Source of the DNA: JANMOK01 sp031415055
Lineage (GTDB): Bacteria > Pseudomonadota > Alphaproteobacteria > Rhodobacterales > Rhodobacteraceae
Assembly: GCA_031415055.1 (NCBI GenBank)
Contig: JANOQZ010000039.1
Coordinates: 1-40,541, forward strand
Length of the DNA: 40,541 nt
Direction: 5' to 3'
The stretch's first letter is position 1. The number at the start of each line of letters is the position of its first letter. The position numbers were made by a program, and so were the translations under genes. Shown here one piece after another: positions 24,785 through 32,751 of the stretch. Below the pieces are notes generated by a model. The model searched no databases. It saw only the letters and a program-made list of their open reading frames with translations, and was not told the DNA's origin.

Positions 24785-24808
24785 CGGTTAATTTGAAAAA
24801 TTTAACCG
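24785..24808. terminator. AT-rich inverted repeat downstream of dnaA
   Basis: CGGTTAA (24785-24791) and TTAACCG (24802-24808) pair around a 10-nt A/T-rich loop in the convergent region between dnaA and the restriction-modification gene. It could act as a weak bidirectional terminator, but there is no T-run of the usual strength. Confidence 0.3.
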
Positions 24809-24858
24809 TTTATAATCAATGTCTTACACGACCTGGCACGCGTGCGCGAAACCCGGCC

Positions 24859-26208
24859 TCACCCCTCCAGCATCCGTCTCAGCAACTCCACATCTTCGTT
24901 GATCTGGCCGTCGGAAAGCCGCAGCTCTTCGACTTTTCGCACAGCGTGGATGACGGTGGTATGGTCGCGCCCGCCAAAGCGGCGGCCAATTTCGGGCAGG
25001 GATTTGGAGGTCAGGGTTTTGGACAGGAACATCGCCACTTGACGCGGCCTTGCTACTGCACGGGCGCGACGGGGTGACAGCATATCGGTCAGGCGCAGGT
25101 TATAGTGGTCGGCGACCTTGCGGATGATTTCGTCAATCGTCACCTTGCGTTCGGACGCCCGCAGAATGTCGGCCAGACATTCCTGCGTCATGTCCAGATT
25201 GATCTCGCGTCCCACCAGCGAGGCAAAGGCGAACAGCCGCGTCAAAGCCCCTTCCAGCACCCGCACGTTGGAAGAAATCCGATGCGCCAGAAACTCGCAG
25301 ACGCCGTGGTCGATATGCACATCGGGGTTCAGCTTCAATTGCGCCTCTACCTTGGATTGCAGAATGCCCAGCCGCAATTCGTAATCGGTCGGGTGCAAAT
25401 CGACCACCAACCCCCATTGCAGTCGCGATTTGATCCGTTCTTCAATGCCGTCAATCTCGCCCGGCGCACGATCCGCCGAAATGACGATCTGCTTGTTCTG
25501 GTCGATCAGCGCGTTGAAGGTGTGGAAAAACTCGTCCTGCGTCGAATCCTTGCCAGCGATGAATTGCACATCGTCAATCATCAACACGTCAACCGAACGG
25601 AATTGTTCCTTGAAGGAATGCATGTCCTTGAACCGCAAAGCCTGCACAAAGCGATACATGAACTGCTCGGCGGACAGATAAAGCACGCGGGCGTCGGGCC
25701 GGGCGGCCTTCATCTCCCAAGCGATGGCATGCATCAAATGGGTTTTGCCAAGGCCAACACCGCCATAGAGGAACAAGGGGTTGAACGTGACCGGCCCACC
25801 TTCGGCCACCCGACGTGCGGCGGCATGCGCCAGTTCATTGGGCTTGCCGACGACGAAACTTTCAAACTTGAAACGAGCGTCCAACGGTGACCCCGGCAAA
25901 TCGCCTTGGGTGGTGGAATAGACTTTGGTTTCCACCTTTGGCGTGGCCAATGTTGGCCGCTTGCGGCTGTCAATCGTTTGGAAATCGAGGCGGTGAATCG
26001 TCAGTTGGCACCCCAGGAACAGGCGGCGAATCGCATCGCCATAATTGCGGCCAACCCAATCGCCGATGAATCGCGTCGGCGCGGCAAACCGGGCAACGCC
26101 GCCATCGGTATCGATGAAGTCAAGCGGGTCGATCCAGCTTTGAAATGCGTCATTGCCAAGCGAAGAGCGTAACTCCGCCCGGATCCGGCCCCAGATTTCC
26201 TGTGTCAT
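24859..26208 (-). CDS. dnaA: Chromosomal replication initiator DnaA
   Basis: 449 residues. Domain I starts MTQEIWGRIRAELRSSLGND. Domain III has Walker A GGVGLGKT (149-156) and Walker B VLMIDDVQF. The C-terminal domain IV carries SPRRARAVARPRQVAMFLSK and the DnaA signature GGRDHTTVIHAVRKVEEL that reads the DnaA box. As the ATP form it opens oriC. The rhodanese gene ends 69 bp upstream on the same strand, so part of dnaA transcription may come from that unit. Unusually, dnaN does not follow it; a plus-strand restriction-modification gene lies between. Confidence 0.98.
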   Translation of the reverse strand: MTQEIWGRIRAELRSSLGNDAFQSWIDPLDFIDTDGGVARFAAPTRFIGDWVGRNYGDAIRRLFLGCQLTIHRLDFQTIDSRKRPTLATPKVETKVYSTTQGDLPGSPLDARFKFESFVVGKPNELAHAAARRVAEGGPVTFNPLFLYGGVGLGKTHLMHAIAWEMKAARPDARVLYLSAEQFMYRFVQALRFKDMHSFKEQFRSVDVLMIDDVQFIAGKDSTQDEFFHTFNALIDQNKQIVISADRAPGEIDGIEERIKSRLQWGLVVDLHPTDYELRLGILQSKVEAQLKLNPDVHIDHGVCEFLAHRISSNVRVLEGALTRLFAFASLVGREINLDMTQECLADILRASERKVTIDEIIRKVADHYNLRLTDMLSPRRARAVARPRQVAMFLSKTLTSKSLPEIGRRFGGRDHTTVIHAVRKVEELRLSDGQINEDVELLRRMLEG

Positions 26209-26277
26209 TCCGTCCCTGATTCTTTTTCTTACGTTGCCTTTCTGCGCGAAGGATTGCCTGTTACTGCCTTGGTTCTT

Positions 26278-26727
26278 TTATGTTTGTCGCCACGGTAATC
26301 CGCGTGCTTTCCATCCGGTTTTTCTGCCGCGATGGCCGTCTTGGTCGATGCCGCCCTCAAACCCTTCGGCGACGTTAATACATTCCACACTTTTGCCGCG
26401 CGTATTCAAAACTTCTGCCACCGCACGCGCTGCTTCCATCGAACGGGCACCGGATCGGCAAATGAAGTAAATTTTTTCCGGCATCTCTTGGCCAAGATCG
26501 GCCAGCAAAGTGGTGGCGAAATCTGGGTTGATACCCATGCCGGGAAACTGCCGCCATTCCGACAGCATCATTCCCGCTTCAGCAGTTTGCAAATCGGGGA
26601 CGCCGACAAAGCTCCATTCCGGTCGGGTGCGCACATCGACCAGCAGGCTCGATTTGTGGGCGGTAAGGTCGGTCCATGCAGCCTCGGGGCCACATTCCGA
26701 AACATTGCTACCACCGCTGCCAGACAT
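26278..26727 (-). CDS. Rhodanese-like domain protein
   Basis: 149 residues from the ATG at 26727, preceded on the minus strand by AGGGG; a longer start at 26772 lacks such a site. A single rhodanese domain: SLLVDVRTRPEWSFVGVPDL, then YFICRSGARSMEAA with catalytic Cys in the CRSGARS loop, and CINVAEGFEGG. Such proteins transfer sulfane sulfur or use the loop for other thiol chemistry in the cytoplasm; the acceptor is unknown. It lies 69 bp upstream of dnaA on the same strand and probably shares its transcript. Confidence 0.87.
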   Translation of the reverse strand: MSGSGGSNVSECGPEAAWTDLTAHKSSLLVDVRTRPEWSFVGVPDLQTAEAGMMLSEWRQFPGMGINPDFATTLLADLGQEMPEKIYFICRSGARSMEAARAVAEVLNTRGKSVECINVAEGFEGGIDQDGHRGRKTGWKARGLPWRQT

Positions 26728-26980
26728 ATTTTCCCCTGTGGTCAGGCTGCTGATTCCAGCCCTGTGATTCACCGCTTGGCGCTACCCTGCCCGAACTTGG
26801 GCCGGTCTATCAAGCACAAGTCGAACTTGACATGAAGTATTCATCACGCGCATTGACGAATCAGTCATTCTTGCAACGGTCTAATGATTACAGATACTTA
26901 GCGGCAAGTTTCCAGCAAGATTGCACGGAATCACTATATTCGATCTTGGCAGTTTGCGACGGTTTTTTGACTGCACAAAC
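26728..26980 (-). promoter_or_regulatory. Gene-free region upstream of rhodanese-dnaA with four GANTC sites
   Basis: No gene is visible here. Four GANTC sites, the CcrM methylation target, occur at 26752-26756, 26766-26770, 26858-26862 and 26928-26932. About 0.7 would be expected by chance in 181 bp of unbiased sequence. In Caulobacter GANTC methylation state influences dnaA transcription, so this may be a CcrM-sensitive promoter region. No clear DnaA-box cluster was found. Confidence 0.4.
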
Positions 26981-27010
26981 AAAAAACGCAGGTCAATTAA
27001 CCTGCGTTTT
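26981..27010 (-). terminator. Rho-independent terminator of rpsT
   Basis: A perfect inverted repeat, AAAACGCAGGT (26983-26993) with ACCTGCGTTTT (27000-27010) around a 6-nt loop. Read on the minus strand it is followed by a T-run, and it begins 24 bp after the rpsT stop. Confidence 0.9.
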
Positions 27011-27033
27011 CAAATGCTTTGGAAGGCGTCTTA

Positions 27034-27303
27034 TCAGGCGGTGGCAAGTGCCTTGATGCGCGAGGCTAGCCGCGAGATTTTTCGGCTGGCGGTGTTTTTA
27101 TGTGTCACGCCTTTGGTGACGCCGCGCATGATTTCGGGCTGTGCCGCCTGCAGCGCCGCAGCGGCTACCTTCTGGTCGCCGCCGGTGATCGCTTCTTCAA
27201 CCTTGCGGATGAAGGTGCGAATGCGCGAACGCCGCGCTTTGTTCACTTCGGTGCGTGCCTCGGTTTGGCGGGCACGTTTCTTGGAAGACGGCGAATTGGC
27301 CAT
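27034..27303 (-). CDS. rpsT: 30S ribosomal protein S20
   Basis: 89 residues, very basic and helical. MANSPSSKKRARQTEARTEV at the N-terminus and GVTHKNTASRKISRLASRIK near the C-terminus are standard S20. It binds 16S rRNA early in 30S assembly. It stands alone with its own terminator, and the typical alphaproteobacterial neighbour dnaA lies further downstream on the same strand. Confidence 0.97.
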   Translation of the reverse strand: MANSPSSKKRARQTEARTEVNKARRSRIRTFIRKVEEAITGGDQKVAAAALQAAQPEIMRGVTKGVTHKNTASRKISRLASRIKALATA

Positions 27304-27345
27304 AGGTAAAATCCGGTTCTGTCGAGCGTCGAAAGATGAAGCGCG

Positions 27346-27375
27346 TCTTTACACGAGGGGTTTGGGGTTAGTCAA
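27346..27375 (-). promoter_or_regulatory. Candidate promoter of rpsT
   Basis: On the minus strand, TTGACT (27375-27370) as -35 is followed after 18 bp by TAAAGA (27351-27346) as -10, about 43 bp before the rpsT ATG. The -35 box is strong and the -10 box is moderate. Confidence 0.45.
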
Positions 27376-27581
27376 CATGGGGTGAGGGGATAAAGTGACG
27401 CGGGAATTGGGGGTGATTCCTACTTACAATAATGGAATCAAGGGACCGGACAGATTGGCGGAGCAAACAGCACAAAAAGTTTAGTAGCAGAATTCCGGTT
27501 GCTCAACGAGAAATACGAAGCCCAGCTAACTGGAGCATCATAGCGAATAATGTAATGTGTCGTTTTTAGGGGAACAGTTCA

Positions 27582-28412
27582 ATGACACGGAAAGAACCCA
27601 TTTCTCGGACGATCAGCATTAATTTTGACGAGCTGCGTGCGATTGTGGGCGTGGCAATTCGCCGTGCAAGCGCGTTTGCTCGGATTGCACTAGACGAATT
27701 GGATACCCGCGACGTGACAAATTTCAATTTGTCAGCGGGCTTTACCTATGGATTTTGGCCTGAAGTGATTTCAAACGAAGACCGCATTGCGGCGCATCAG
27801 GAATTTCGTTCTTGGATACTCGGTTCGTGCATGCGGGAACTCGATTTGTTCTATGGGCTTTTTCTGGATAGAGTCTGGTACGCAATCGAAGTTGCTGAAA
27901 AACACGGCACTAAAGTACGATCCGACTACGTATTCGACACGAAATTTTCGCGAAATCCGAATGTCGCAGCCAAACAAAAGTTAGTGTCAGGCAAACTGAA
28001 AATGGACGACTATTTCGAGCAACTAAATTCCCTGAGTTTGGCTAGGAACGCGCTTGGACACAACGCCGGTTTCGTTAGATCGCCGCATGACTGCAACAGT
28101 GAAAATAGAAACGCTCTCGAAATAAAGTGGCTGGCCTTCGATATGATAGCGGGTCGCAACGGAGAAGAAATGGTCGTAGAAAATATGCCGTTTGACACCA
28201 ATTTGTTACCGGGTGACGGGGAAACTGAGATTTCGATCCGATTTACAGCTAGAGTTTTGAATGTTTTGGCAGGGTCTAGAATTGAACTATCGCATGCGCA
28301 ATTGGCCGAACTGTGCCATTTTTACGTAGTTGTTCGCGACAGGACTATTGATGGACTTGTTGCATTTTTCGCGGCAAAGGGAGTTAGCGTTTCGCAACAC
28401 CCATTGGTCTAA
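27582..28412 (+). CDS. Accessory protein with HEPN-like RNALGH motif, unknown function
   Basis: 276 residues from the ATG at 27582, with AGGGG ending ten bases before it. No signal peptide or membrane segment is seen. The protein is largely helical by eye. R155-N-A-L-G-H160 in LSLARNALGHNAGF fits the Rx4-6H motif (Arg followed by a polar residue) that forms the active site of HEPN-type RNases and of RiboL-PSP/MAE-like HEPN domains in defence systems. Codon choice and composition are AT-richer than the flanking core genes, and it sits alone between rpsT and mutM, both facts suggesting acquisition. I do not recognise the exact family, so an RNase role is inference. No antitoxin-like partner is adjacent. 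Confidence 0.6.
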   Translation: MTRKEPISRTISINFDELRAIVGVAIRRASAFARIALDELDTRDVTNFNLSAGFTYGFWPEVISNEDRIAAHQEFRSWILGSCMRELDLFYGLFLDRVWYAIEVAEKHGTKVRSDYVFDTKFSRNPNVAAKQKLVSGKLKMDDYFEQLNSLSLARNALGHNAGFVRSPHDCNSENRNALEIKWLAFDMIAGRNGEEMVVENMPFDTNLLPGDGETEISIRFTARVLNVLAGSRIELSHAQLAELCHFYVVVRDRTIDGLVAFFAAKGVSVSQHPLV

Positions 28413-28738
28413 ACGGATTTGAACAGCACAGACCCGCAGGGCTGGATTCATCCTACCAACCAATCTCCCATCAAGCGACAGCGCTCCTTGGTGGCGTGAG
28501 AACGACAGCCGCTACACGCGCCAAAACAACTAACCTGCCAGTCAGTTATTCCCCTCCATTTTCTGAGATCGCCTTTGGGATCGCTCGCCAAAACCCCCGT
28601 AACTAACTCGTCCGTCAGGTACGCCATTTTTGGCTTCAAATCGTCAAAAATCGCAAAAATACACCCGCGAAAACCCTCGCAACTACCCCAAAAACCCCCT
28701 CAAAAGTGCCACCAAACGCCCTTTTTCTGCTCCCGATT
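28413..28738. other. 326-bp gene-free region downstream of the HEPN-like gene and mutM
   Basis: A convergent gap. Its right part (about 28640-28720) is G-rich on the minus strand and is element 3 of the repeat set: it contains TTTTGAGGGGGTT shared with element 1 and GTTGCGAGGG shared with element 2. A short minus-strand open frame at 28448-28639 shows no ribosome-binding site or recognisable domain and is not called. No RNA gene or classic terminator was seen. Confidence 0.45.
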
Positions 28739-29557
28739 TCACACTATTTGACACGTCGGGCACCAAAAAGTCGACCGCCCAGACTGCACGATCCGCTCAA
28801 TAACTCCCAAACAGCCGACCGTCCGGCACGCTTGACCCTCGCGGCCATAAACCGAAAAAGAATGCTGGAAATAGCCCAGTTCGCCGTTGGTTTGCCGATG
28901 GTCGCGCAGCGATGATCCACCGGCTTCGATGGCATCGGAAAGAACCTCGCGGATGACGCGTACGAGCAGGTCCACCGATCCAACTTCACCGGCCAGTCTT
29001 AACGGGTTGATTCCGGCGCGCCAAAGCGCTTCGCAGACATAGATATTGCCCAGACCGGCGACGATGGTTTGGTCCAGCAAGGCCGATTTGATGGGTGATT
29101 TTTTGCCGGCAAATGCCGTGGTCAACACCAAAGCGTTGAAATCATTTCCCAAAGGTTCCGGCCCAAGGTCAGCCAGCAGCGGGTGCTGGTGAACGCGGTC
29201 GGACTCGATCAAATCCATCATGCCAAACCGCCGCGCATCATTGAACGTGACGCGGGCACCGCCTTCAATCTCCAGCACCACATGGTCGTGTTTGCCCGGT
29301 TCGGCATCCGAAACCAGCATCCGCCCCGACATACCCAGATGTATGATCAGTGTTTCGCCGGTATCCAAAGCGACCAGCAAATATTTCGCCCGACGGTTCA
29401 AACCTGTGACCATTGCCCCGGTCAGCCTTTCTGCCATCCGATCCGGAAAAGGCCAGCGCAGGCCGTCGCGGCGCACCAGAGCCTGCGCGATGCGCCGCCC
29501 TTCCAGCACAGGTTGCAAGCCGCGCCGCACCGTTTCGACCTCTGGTAGTTCTGGCAT
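28739..29557 (-). CDS. mutM: Formamidopyrimidine-DNA glycosylase (Fpg)
   Basis: 272 residues. The mature N-terminus PELPEVETV places catalytic Pro after the initiator Met, followed by the usual Glu. The helix-two-turn-helix shows DQTIVAGLGNIYVCEALW. The zinc finger closes the protein with CRTVGCLG and FWCPTCQ (four Cys). It excises 8-oxoguanine and cleaves the abasic site. Length is standard. It is divergent from ubiE with an 80-bp gap, a common arrangement in Rhodobacterales. Confidence 0.97.
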   Translation of the reverse strand: MPELPEVETVRRGLQPVLEGRRIAQALVRRDGLRWPFPDRMAERLTGAMVTGLNRRAKYLLVALDTGETLIIHLGMSGRMLVSDAEPGKHDHVVLEIEGGARVTFNDARRFGMMDLIESDRVHQHPLLADLGPEPLGNDFNALVLTTAFAGKKSPIKSALLDQTIVAGLGNIYVCEALWRAGINPLRLAGEVGSVDLLVRVIREVLSDAIEAGGSSLRDHRQTNGELGYFQHSFSVYGREGQACRTVGCLGVIERIVQSGRSTFWCPTCQIV

Positions 29558-29637
29558 CCCAGCCCCTCACATCGTGCCGCATGGGCAGCACGGGCAAATC
29601 CGCCTATAACCTATGCCACCAATAAGCAGGATGACCA

Positions 29638-30390
29638 ATGAGTTCCGCCCCACGCACCACCCATTTCGGCCGCCAGACCGTGGCGGAAGATGCCAAGGCG
29701 GGCATGGTGCAAGGGGTTTTCACCTCGGTCGCCTCAAAATACGACGTGATGAACGACGCGATGAGTTTGGGCATTCATCGGTTGTGGAAAGACGCCATGC
29801 TCGATTGGCTGGCCCCTAGGGCGGGTAGCCATTTGCTGGATGTGGCGGGTGGAACCGGGGATATTGCGTTTCGGTATTTGCAGCGGATCAAAAGCCAAGG
29901 TCGGGCAACGGTTCTGGATATGACCCAAGGCATGCTGGATGAGGGACAGAAACGCGCCGACGCTTTGCGTTTGGCCGACAAGCTGGATTGGGTTTGCGGC
30001 GATGCCATGGCGCTGCCCTTTGCCGCCAATACGTTTGATTATTACACCATCAGTTTTGGCATCCGAAACGTCACCCACATTGGCGATGCCATTGCCGAGG
30101 CTTATCGCGTGCTGAAACCCGGTGGGCGGATTCTGGTGCTGGAATTCAGCCAGATTCCGATTGCTGGCGTGCAAAAGCTGTATGATCTCTATTCCTTCAA
30201 CGTCATTCCGCCGATGGGCAAAGCTATTACGGGCGACCGGGATTCTTACCAATATCTGGTCGAATCCATTCGCCAGTTTCCCCGGCAAGATGCGTTTGCC
30301 CAGATGATCCGCGATGGCGGGTTTGAGCGGGTAAGTTATCGCAACCTTTCGTTGGGCATTGCTGCGCTGCATTCCGGTTGGAAAATCTGA
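29638..30390 (+). CDS. ubiE: Demethylmenaquinone/ubiquinone C-methyltransferase
   Basis: 250 residues of a class I SAM-dependent methyltransferase. The motif order is typical for UbiE: VASKYDVMNDAMSLGIHRLWK, the SAM-binding LLDVAGGTGDIAF, YYTISFGIRNVTHI and YRVLKPGGRILVLEFSQ. It adds the C-methyl group to the demethoxy-ubiquinol ring during ubiquinone synthesis. It is directly upstream of ubiB: ubiE ends at 30390 and ubiB probably starts at 30392, so the two form an operon. Confidence 0.97.
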   Translation: MSSAPRTTHFGRQTVAEDAKAGMVQGVFTSVASKYDVMNDAMSLGIHRLWKDAMLDWLAPRAGSHLLDVAGGTGDIAFRYLQRIKSQGRATVLDMTQGMLDEGQKRADALRLADKLDWVCGDAMALPFAANTFDYYTISFGIRNVTHIGDAIAEAYRVLKPGGRILVLEFSQIPIAGVQKLYDLYSFNVIPPMGKAITGDRDSYQYLVESIRQFPRQDAFAQMIRDGGFERVSYRNLSLGIAALHSGWKI

Positions 30391-30391
30391 A

Positions 30392-31924
30392 TTGCGCGGA
30401 CCGCATAATATCTGGCGGCTGATCCGCACTGGCGCGACGTTTGAGCGGACGGGTGCCATGCGCGTGGCGCTGGAAACAATGGACGCGCCACGTTCGCTGC
30501 GCATCGCCGCGCGAATACTGGGTTGGCCGTTCAAATGGTTGGGTCTGCGCGGTGATGTTTCACAGCCACCGGTGGTGCGAGCACTGACGGCATTGGGGCC
30601 GGCCTATATTAAATTCGGTCAGTTGCTCTCAACCCGCCCCGACGTAGTTGGTCCGGAAATGGCCAGCGAACTGCGCGTGCTGCAAGACCGATTGCCGGAA
30701 TTTCCAACTTCGGTTGCCAAGGCGGAAATTGAGAAAGAATTGGGGTCGTCGATTGAAGAATTGTTCACCGATTTTTCCGATCCAGTCGCTGCTGCTTCCC
30801 TGGCGCAAGTCCACAAAGCGACTTTGCGTTCCACCGGCGAAATCGTTGCGGTCAAAGTGCTGCGTCCGGGCATCGAAAAGGCCTTCCTCAAGGATGTTGA
30901 CGCGTTCTATTTCGCGGCTTCGCTGATCGAGAAACTGGCCCCTTCCTCGCGCCGTCTGCGCCCGCGCGCGGTGATCGAGCATTTCGCAGGAATAGTTCAG
31001 GGTGAGTTGGACCTGCGGATGGAAGCCTCTGCCGCCGATGAATTTCGGGCCAATACCCTTAAAGATGCCGGTTTTCGGGTGCCGAAATTGCATTGGTCGC
31101 TGTCCAGTCGTCGGGTGATGACGATGGAATGGGAAGACGGAGTTCCGTTTGGCGATTTGGCGGCGCTGCAAGAAACCGAGCGCGACCTGATCGAACTGTC
31201 CGAACGCATCATGCACATGTTTCTATTGCACGCCTTGCGGGACGGATTTTTCCACGCCGATATGCACCAAGGCAACCTGAAACTGGGACCGGACGGGGCG
31301 TTGATCGCGCTCGATTTCGGCATCATGGGCCGGATCGACGCCTATACGCGGCGGGTCTATGCCGAGATTCTGATGGGGTTCCTCAAAAAAGATTACCGTC
31401 GCGTTGCCGAAGTGCATTTCGAGGCGGGTTATGTGCCGCGCGGTCAGGATATGGAGGCGTTTGCGCAGGCTTTGCGCTCGGTTGGTGAACCGATTTTTGG
31501 GCAGGAGGCGCAAAAAATCTCCATGGCGCGATTGTTGGCGCATCTGTTCGATGTGACTGAGCGATTTGGTATGGAAACCCGCACCGAACTGATCCTGCTG
31601 CAACGCACGATGGTGGTTGTCGAAGGGGTGGGTCGCGGTTTGAACCCGGCGCTCAACATCTGGGACGCCGCCAAGCCGGTGGTCGAAACCTACATCCGCG
31701 ATAATCTGGGGCCTTTGTCGGCGCTGAAAGCTTTGGGCGAGACGGCACTGGTGCTGGCAAGGTTCGGGCCAAGGCTGCCTGAATTGGTCGAAAGAGCGCT
31801 AGTTAAGATGAATGCGGATGAAGAAGTGACGAAGCATCAACAGGGTTGGCCAGTTTGGGTTTGGCTGCTGATCGGCGCATTTGGTGGTGCTGTAGTCGTC
31901 TATGCGTGGCTATGGCTGCTGTAG
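30392..31924 (+). CDS. ubiB: Ubiquinone biosynthesis regulatory kinase-like UbiB
   Basis: 510 residues with a TTG start at 30392, one base after the ubiE stop. It gives the family N-terminus LRGPHNIWRLIRTGATFERT. A start at 30359 would lie inside ubiE and is less likely. UbiB is an atypical protein-kinase-like ATPase that supports ubiquinone biosynthesis. The KxGQ motif appears as YIKFGQLLSTRPD, the lysine region is VAVKVLRPG, and the catalytic and metal region is FFHADMHQGNLKL with LDFGIMG. The C-terminus has one or two membrane helices (VWVWLLIGAFGGAVVVYAW). Its 3' end overlaps the convergent APH gene by 25 bp. Confidence 0.95.
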   Translation: MRGPHNIWRLIRTGATFERTGAMRVALETMDAPRSLRIAARILGWPFKWLGLRGDVSQPPVVRALTALGPAYIKFGQLLSTRPDVVGPEMASELRVLQDRLPEFPTSVAKAEIEKELGSSIEELFTDFSDPVAAASLAQVHKATLRSTGEIVAVKVLRPGIEKAFLKDVDAFYFAASLIEKLAPSSRRLRPRAVIEHFAGIVQGELDLRMEASAADEFRANTLKDAGFRVPKLHWSLSSRRVMTMEWEDGVPFGDLAALQETERDLIELSERIMHMFLLHALRDGFFHADMHQGNLKLGPDGALIALDFGIMGRIDAYTRRVYAEILMGFLKKDYRRVAEVHFEAGYVPRGQDMEAFAQALRSVGEPIFGQEAQKISMARLLAHLFDVTERFGMETRTELILLQRTMVVVEGVGRGLNPALNIWDAAKPVVETYIRDNLGPLSALKALGETALVLARFGPRLPELVERALVKMNADEEVTKHQQGWPVWVWLLIGAFGGAVVVYAWLWLL

Positions 31925-32751
31925 TTGGCCAACGCCACTAGTTCCGCCCTAAGACCCTGGTCATATTCCCTCATCCCCTGCGCCACCTGCCATTGGCAAT
32001 AGGCGGCCATGCGCCAGTGAAACAGCGGGGCGAGGGTGCGGTAGCGTGCTATCACATTTGGATCGGGGTAAGCCGCCAAAAACAATTCCATTTGCTCGCG
32101 CGACAAAAGCCCCGGACCAAACATCACCTGCATCGCGGGGTATAGAAACCCGGCCAAATCCTCTGCCGGGTCCCCAATTCTGGCGCACTGCCAGTCGATC
32201 AACGTCAGCCTGTCGCCTGCGACCACGATATTATTGGCGGTGATGTCGCCGTGGATGAAGGCGGGGGCGACTGGCGGCAAAGTTGGAATTGTCGGGCAAG
32301 CAAAATCCAACGGACCGCTTGACTCCAGCAAACGCCGCCCAGTTGCCGCAATACTTTCTGGATTGAAAGTCGCCATCGGCAAATCTGGCAAAGGCCGCGC
32401 ATGCAATTGCCCCAGCAAAATTGCAACTTTTTCCGGATCCGACGTCCAAGAGGCACCGTGCACATGATGATACACCAACAACGGCCCGGCAGAGCACTGC
32501 AGGGACGCAATCGGTTCCGGCGCAATACCGCTGCCTTTCAGCGTCGTCAGGGCCAAAAACTCATCCGCCGACGAATTGCCAAACAGCGCGTTCGCTTGAT
32601 CGGGGCGATATAGTTTCACCACCAATTCACCACAACGAAACACCAAATTTGTGCGCCCGCCGTGCAGCGCCACCAATGGCTGATCGCAAGGCAGACCAGC
32701 TTGCCGCAAGGTTTGACTGACAGAAACCTCGGTTGAGACTTTATTCAACAA
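31900..32751 (-). CDS. APH/choline-kinase-fold phosphotransferase
   Basis: 283 residues if translation starts at the TTG at 32751, overlapping the M48 gene end by 11 nt; a TTG at 32748 is equally possible. The fold is that of aminoglycoside and choline/ethanolamine kinases: LVVKLYRP holds the ATP lysine, HGDITANNIVV the catalytic loop and LIDWQCARIGDP the metal-binding Asp. It probably phosphorylates a small alcohol such as choline, ethanolamine or a sugar; resistance to an antibiotic is not implied. It is translationally linked to the protease gene upstream on the minus strand. Confidence 0.83.
   Translation of the reverse strand: MLNKVSTEVSVSQTLRQAGLPCDQPLVALHGGRTNLVFRCGELVVKLYRPDQANALFGNSSADEFLALTTLKGSGIAPEPIASLQCSAGPLLVYHHVHGASWTSDPEKVAILLGQLHARPLPDLPMATFNPESIAATGRRLLESSGPLDFACPTIPTLPPVAPAFIHGDITANNIVVAGDRLTLIDWQCARIGDPAEDLAGFLYPAMQVMFGPGLLSREQMELFLAAYPDPNVIARYRTLAPLFHWRMAAYCQWQVAQGMREYDQGLRAELVALANYSSHSHA

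Noticed and set aside
24599..27033. An origin of replication near dnaA
   Set aside because: I looked for a cluster of DnaA boxes (TTATCCACA and close variants) around dnaA, rpsT and the other gaps and found none convincing. Only partial matches occur. The origin is probably elsewhere.
28448..28639. A 63-residue minus-strand open frame in the gap before mutM
   Set aside because: No good ribosome-binding site, no recognised family, and the region is otherwise noncoding in character; it cannot be supported.
31900..32751. Antibiotic-resistance aminoglycoside phosphotransferase
   Set aside because: The fold is shared with choline, ethanolamine and sugar kinases. Context is core chromosomal and no resistance-specific motif is visible, so a resistance label is not justified.
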